Source of the DNA: Utricularia gibba
Lineage: Eukaryota > Streptophyta > Magnoliopsida > Lamiales > Lentibulariaceae
Direction: 5' to 3'
Length of the DNA: 64,000 nt
Assembly (NCBI GenBank): GCA_002189035.1
Contig: NEEC01000023.1
Coordinates: 124,001-188,000, forward strand
Shown: positions 59,005 to 64,000 of the stretch, one piece after another
Position numbering within the stretch: the first letter of the stretch is position 1
Layout: each line of letters starts with the position of its first letter
Notes under the pieces: generated by a model
Databases searched by the model: none
What the model saw: the letters and a program-made list of their open reading frames with translations, nothing else
What the model was told of the DNA's origin: nothing
Translations under genes and position numbers: made by a program

Positions 59005-61651
59005 ATGGAGGATGATTTCGACATGCCCCCTGCTGAAGGACTCGAAGGGCTCGACGAGGAAATGGGTGCGCCGGAGGTGAGCAGTTACATGAAGGTTGGA
59101 GAGGAGAAGGAGATTGGGAAAGAAGGGTTGAAGAAGAAGCTTGTGAAAGAAGGGGAAGGATGGGATACCCCTGACAATGGCGATGAAGTTAAAGGTATGT
59201 TACAGCGTGAACTGAGTGTTGGGGGTTTCGTTTTTTGATTGTGGTGTTGTGAATTTTGACGGGCTGATCAATGTTGTGTGGATTAGTTCACTATACGGGG
59301 ACGTTGCTTGATGGGACGAAATTTGATTCGAGTCGTGATAGAGGCGAGCCGTTTATGTTCACTCTCGGACAAGGTTAGCTGATTTCCTGCGTTATACTCG
59401 AATATGAGATCAATCTGTTGGCTGCGCGCCTTAGTATGAGAAATTCTGTTCATGATTGTAATGCACTGGTTTTTGTGGCATCAGGGCAAGTTATTAAGGG
59501 GTGGGATGTGGGCATCAAAACCATGAAAAAGGGAGAAAATGCTATTTTTACAATACCAGCCGCATTGGCCTATGGTGAAGCTGGCTCACCGCCTACCATC
59601 CCTCCGAACGCCACTTTGCTGTTCGACGTTGAATTGTTGTCATGGGTTAGTGTCAAGGATATCTGCAAAGATGGTGGCATTTTCAAGAAGATTGTTAAGG
59701 AGGGTGAGAAGTGGGAAAACCCCAAGGATCTGGATGAAGTTTTTGGTAAGTATTGTGGCGCTCTTAAAAAGATGAAGTTTTCTTGTTTGTGCTGTAACTA
59801 ACCGAACATGTCACTTTAACCAGTAAAATATGAAGCCACTCTGGATGATGGAACTCTAGTGGCAAGATCAGATGGTGTTGAGTTCACTGTTCAGAATGGT
59901 GAGTTTTGAGATTGAAATTGGTGACACTGCATCTCGGTTGTTAGTCGTTAGCTAATGCTTGGCACCTTGGTTTTCAGGCCATTTCTGCTCTGCTGTGGTG
60001 AAGGCTGTAAAAACTATGAAGAAAGGGGAGAAAGCTCTCCTGCAAGTTAAACCCCAATGTATGTGATTCTCGAATGATGTAGTTGTGGTGGATTTACCAA
60101 TGAGAGGGAGATCGCTTAGCAGTTCTGTTTTGTTATGCAGATGGTTTTGCTGAGAAGGGGAAACCTGCTTTTGGTGATGAAGGAGCTGTTCCTCCTAATG
60201 CATCCTTGAACATAAACTTGGAGTTGGTTTCATGGAAAACGGTTTCGAGTGTTACAGATGATAAAAAAGTAATGAAGAAGATACTGAAGGATGGAGAAGG
60301 ATATGAGAAGCCAAATGAAGGAGCAGTTGTCAAACGTAAGCCTGTTTTTCTCTTCTTTCTTGCTTCATAGAAGATGATATTCACCCTTCTGTGCTGAACC
60401 GCGGTGCTCCTCTGCAGTGAAATTGATCGGAGAACTGCAAGATGGAACTATTTTTACCAGAAAAGGTCACGCCGATGGTGATGAACTCTTTGAATTCAAA
60501 ACCGACGAAGGTAAGTAGTCATTGATAATGTGCAGGTTGTGTAGCTCTAAGGTTAGTTTATCTAAGAGTTGTTTTCTGGCGACAGAGCAAGTGATTGAAG
60601 GCCTAGGCAGAGCAGTGATCACCATGAAGAAGGGGGAAGTGGCACGGTTGACCATCGCCCCGGAGTATGCATTTGGTTCCGCGGAGTCTAAACAGGAGCT
60701 GGCTGTGGTTCCTGCGAATTCAACCGTCATCTACGAGGTGGAGCTTGTGTCTTTCGTAAAGGTGAGTTCAGATACACTCTCCCATCTGTGTTATCATTCT
60801 CTCATGTGCGTAGTGAAGACCATTGAAGGGATTATTCCACGCTGCAGGAGAAGGAGTCTTGGGATATGAACACACCAGAGAAAATAGAAGCTGCATCTAA
60901 GAAGAAGGAAGAAGGGAATGCCTTATTTAAAGTTGGAAAATACGCCAGAGCAACCAAGAGATATGAGAAGGTATGGCGCTTCCTCTATAGAAACGACTGT
61001 GAGTGGTGAATGTTGTTGATCCAATCGGCCATCTGATTCCTGTGGTTGTTTTCAGGCGGGCAAGTATATCGAATATGACACTTCCTTCAGTGATGAGGAG
61101 AAAAAGCAGACCAAGGCATTGAAGATAACCTGCAACTTGAACAACGCTGCATGCAAGCTGAAACTCAAAGACTACAAGCAAGCCGAGAAGCTTTGCACCA
61201 AGGTACAAAACGAAAGGAAAACAGGAAACCGTGATGTAGCAGCGTGGGATGGAGATTTTCCATAAAAAAGTAACATGGGTTTTTTTGATGTATGTGAAGG
61301 TGCTAGAACTTGAGAGCAGGAACGTGAAGGCTCTGTACAGGAGAGCTCAGGCCTACATAAACATGGCGGATTTGGAGCTGGCCGAAGTGGACATCAAGAA
61401 AGCTCTCGAAATCGATCCAGAGAACAGGTAACCAACGGATAAACGATTTTTCTACACTTCCACAATCAGATACATGCTCACAGACATGATTGGTTTCTGG
61501 CAGGGACCTGAAGATGGAGTACAAGTATCTGAAGGAGAAAGTCAAGGAATACAACAAGAAGGATGCCAAGTTCTACGGCAACATGTTCGCCAAAATGAAC
61601 AAAACCCATGAAAGCGGCCCTCAGCCCATGAGCATCGACAGCAAAGCTTAA
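59005..61651 (+). CDS. FKBP62: Multidomain immunophilin FKBP62/ROF1 (or ROF2) type peptidyl-prolyl isomerase
   Basis: HSP90-binding PPIase of heat and salt stress responses. Twelve exons: 59005-59194, 59287-59373, 59485-59745, 59824-59898, 59978-60058, 60141-60335, 60418-60510, 60586-60761, 60848-60970, 61056-61202, 61300-61427, 61504-61651; 1704 nt, 567 aa. Three FK506-binding domains follow each other: the first with [14 protein letters not shown] and [18 protein letters not shown], the second with [13 protein letters not shown] and YGFAEKGKP, the third with [12 protein letters not shown] and [18 protein letters not shown]. The first keeps the canonical isomerase residues; the other two look degenerate. 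Then a TPR region ([52 protein letters not shown]) for the HSP90 C-terminus, and a basic calmodulin-binding-like segment near [17 protein letters not shown]1 and ROF2 cannot be separated by eye. Confidence 0.94.
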
Positions 61652-62805
61652 CTGATCATGGGGACCTCTTTGTTAGCTCATACTGCCCACTTGAAACAAC
61701 GGTCATGTAACAAGGAAGTTTGATAATTATGATGAGATCTGCTACGCATTAACAAAGATGAAACTGAGTTGCCAGTTTCTCCCTCAGACATCCTTTCATC
61801 TTTTTCATCGATTTTCTCCTGAAATTCCAGTCTCTGTTGCTCCCGAGTGTGAGTCTGCCAGCCAAACCGCCCCTTCACTGAGACAGCAGAAACTACAGGG
61901 GAAAACCAGTCGATAAGGCAACAAACAATGAATATCAGCCGAATTGCTCCTTGAGAATCACCATATGTTCAATGGGCTCATTTGGTTAAACAGTTTAGTT
62001 GAGTTTTCATGTGAGTTTTAGGATAAAATCATGTTTGATACATGGATTTCAGCTAAGTAAAAGTATACTTGTATGTTATGTAACAATTTGTGCGCGCCTA
62101 GTACGATATTGTCTGTTTCGGACATCTAATATTCACGATTTTATGTTTTTTCTACATTCATTCCAAATTGGTCATCCATCCTCACATTAACTTTGGACAA
62201 GCATACTTAACTCTTGAATTCATGTGAAGTATCTTTCACCGTGTTGGGAAAAAGACCTCATGCTAAATTTAGGTATTCATTTCTTCTTAACCTCATTCTC
62301 TCCTCCCATTTGTGATCGATGTGAATTTAACTAAATCAAGGGATAGTCGATTTAGGTAAATAAGGATTTTTTTATTTCAATTCTATTCTTAATCTAGTGT
62401 AAATTTAAATGTAGATCTATCAGAAACCATACACAACTAAATAGTGAAGTGAATGACACCCTTGAAGATGATATGAAAACAAGGATTGGTGAACAACACT
62501 TTTGATCCCTTGCATTTTAGATATTGAAAAAGTCAACTCATGCGGGCCCATGTGTAGATAGCCCCCTGGTCCCCACCTTATGTGATTTATTTGTTTTTTT
62601 ATCCCTAAAAGATAATTTATTTTATTAAAAAATTCATATTAAGCAAGGAGCTATTATTTATATTCAATAAATGTTGAGAATAAGGGAATGTACGGTGACG
62701 GAATTGTCCTTCTGACTTTTCTCAGCATCCATACCCCGGCTCTATAAAATACACGTCACTTGTGGCATTTTCTCACCGTGCATTGCTTGAGTCCTCAACG
62801 AAGCT
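61652..62805. other. FKBP 3' region and AIR12 promoter
   Basis: 61652 to about 61960 is probably 3' UTR. 61970-62700 is a moderately AT-rich spacer without coding signal. Confidence 0.4.
62742..62750 (+). promoter_or_regulatory. TATA box of AIR12-like gene
   Basis: CTATAAAAT 56-64 bp before the ATG at 62806, which suggests transcription starting near 62772-62780 and a short leader. Confidence 0.65.
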
Positions 62806-63741
62806 ATGGAGATTTCCGGTCGATCGGCAGCCCACGTCCTTCTCATCTCCGCTGTCGTGTTGCTAGCATCTTCGGCGTCCGCAGACACTTGCGGATCCGA
62901 TCAATATGGCCCCATTTTTGAAAATTGCCAAGATCTAGCCACGCTTGGAGCAACTCTCCACTGGACTTACAGGGGGGCCCCTAATCCAACACTTTCAGTC
63001 GCATTCACGGCGGCGCCTCCGCAGCCCGGAGGATGGGTTGCTTGGGGTTTGAACCCTAAGGTGGCTAAGATGTTCGGAACCCAGGCCCTGCTTGCCTTCA
63101 CCCAGGGTACAGGATCCTTGGTGGTGAATACCTACAATCTCTCTTCGAATAGCCCAGATTTGACTTCCCCAACGGCTATCGATTATGCCGTATTGAACAG
63201 GTCGGCGGTAATTTCTGGTAGCCGAATCACGATTCTCGCTGCCATGTCTTTGCCGGCGCCGATTGCGACGATCAATCATGTGTGGCAGGTTGGGCCAGTC
63301 GTCAACGGCGTTCCGCGGCCACATGATTTTTTGCCGGAGAATAAAGAGTCTGTTGGTCAGCTGAATCTGGGGTCAACTCCGGTCACACCTTCTCCGTCAC
63401 CGTCTCCAACGACACCTCCGCTTTCTTCTCCTTCTCCTTCTCCGTCCCCGATTATTCCTCCCCCGTCATCTTCTCCTTCTCCTTCCCCGTCCCGATTACT
63501 CCTCCCCCGTCGTCTTCTCCTTCTCCCTCGCCTTCTCCTTCTCATTCTCATTCTCCTTCTCCATCTCCTATTCCTCCGCCATCGTCCCCGCTGACACCTC
63601 CGCCATCATCCCCGCCGACTCCTCCACCGTCACCCCACGTACGGCTCCTCCCCACCGCCGCCCAGCGGCGCTACTGTGATGTTGGCGACATCGTTGTGGG
63701 TGTGCGCCGTTGCATGGGGCGTGTTTCTATGTGGATTTTAG
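62806..63741 (+). CDS. AIR12: AIR12-like DOMON-domain protein, GPI-anchored (two compensating one-base shifts)
   Basis: Apoplastic b-type cytochrome of the AIR12 family, attached to the plasma membrane and acting in extracellular redox. Signal peptide: HVLLISAVVLLASSASA. The DOMON domain (about 30-180) includes GGWVAWGLNPKVAKMFGTQ and NHVWQVGPVVNGVPRPH; the Met in KMFGTQ and the His in NHVWQVG fit the Met/His haem ligands of AIR12. A Ser/Pro-rich stalk follows. As written the frame slips in the stalk and ends at 63594 in a Leu/Arg tail. One base is missing in the C run at 63491-63493 (an internal repeat has CCCC at the matching place), and one base too many lies in the C run at 63633-63636. 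Allowing both restores a frame to 63741, ending SGATVMLATSLWVCAVAWG then VFLCGF, a good GPI omega site and hydrophobic tail. Net length is 936 nt, 311 aa. Confidence 0.88.
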
Positions 63742-64000
63742 TTACTTACTTCTATTTACGTGTTCGTGTTGTTGTGTATCTTTTTACGTTTCTTTTATCT
63801 GTTTTTAACTGCAGTAATTTTTTGTACGCGTGAGTCACCTGTACTTGTTTTTTGACTTTGCAATTTTATAATGGAAAATAAAAATATTCTTTCACTAGCA
63901 TTCATTATTTCCGTTGCACCTAAAAAACAATAATAATATCGTTTTGCTTCTGGTTTTTAATTAGACCATACTTTATTCAAATACATGTAAACTTGACTTA
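63742..64000. other. AIR12 3' region
   Basis: T-rich 3' UTR and downstream sequence to the window edge; AATAAAAATA near 63879 could act as a polyadenylation signal. No other gene seen. Confidence 0.4.

Noticed and set aside
1..64000. tRNA or rRNA genes, CRISPR arrays, complete retrotransposons, a biosynthetic gene cluster
   Set aside because: No tRNA arms, no rRNA sequence, no spaced direct repeats, no LTR pair and no co-functional neighbours were recognised by eye.

Overview
The window is nuclear DNA from a flowering plant. It carries roughly eighteen protein genes with many short introns (often 70-150 bp), AT-rich introns and intergenic DNA, and plant-only families (FATB, RIBA3, FLN1, LRX, RIN4, AIR12, CIPK24/SOS2). 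Nothing in it is bacterial or viral. The species cannot be fixed from the sequence; a non-grass angiosperm is likely. Almost all exon models were assembled by hand from splice signals and reading-frame continuity. In most cases the summed exon lengths give an exact open frame of the family's usual length.

Layout. 1-1.5 kb: 3' part of an unrecognised coiled-coil gene (+). 3.6-5.1 kb: mitochondrial porin VDAC (-). 5.45-5.87 kb: a hAT-type MITE with a perfect 8-bp target duplication. 8-11 kb: salt-tolerance kinase SOS2/CIPK24 (+). 12.6-14.3 kb: acyl-ACP thioesterase FATB (+), convergent with the thylakoid insertase ALB3 (-, 14.8-17.8 kb). 18.1-20.1 kb: RIBA3-type riboflavin enzyme (-). 20.8-23.9 kb: RRM/coiled-coil RNA-binding protein (-). 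24.3-25.7 kb: proteasome assembly chaperone PSMD9/Nas2 (-). 26.2-30.4 kb: DCAF4-like WD40 protein (-). 32-33.8 kb: CYP96A-like P450 (-). 33.9-38.5 kb: AT-rich, repeat-containing, nearly gene-free. 38.5-40.4 kb: leucine-rich repeat extensin (-). 40.4-43.2 kb: AT-rich spacer. 43.2-44.7 kb: FLN1 (+). 44.9-45.6 kb: 63-aa membrane protein (+). 46.3-47.6 kb: BAP31-like (-). 48.7-50.3 kb: RIN4-like (+). 52.7-53.9 kb: RNF4-like RING protein (+). 54.4-55.0 kb: proline-rich CaaX protein (-). 55.5-56.9 kb: KDEL-receptor-like (-). 57.9-58.5 kb: 127-aa conserved-looking protein (-). 59.0-61.7 kb: FKBP62/ROF1-type immunophilin (+). 62.8-63.7 kb: AIR12-like DOMON protein (+).

The genes are ordinary dispersed housekeeping and stress genes, not an operon or a biosynthetic cluster. 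Four products are plastid-targeted (FATB, ALB3, RIBA3, FLN1), and two of these (RIBA3, FLN1) are family members whose classical catalytic motif is altered. I found no previously undescribed system. The most useful observations are four single-base shifts in C/G runs inside three otherwise intact genes (VDAC, LRX, AIR12), which look like homopolymer errors in the assembly; two GC-AG introns and a 10-bp first coding exon in the DCAF4-like gene; a perfect heat-shock element upstream of the FKBP gene; and several small genes that automated annotation could easily miss.
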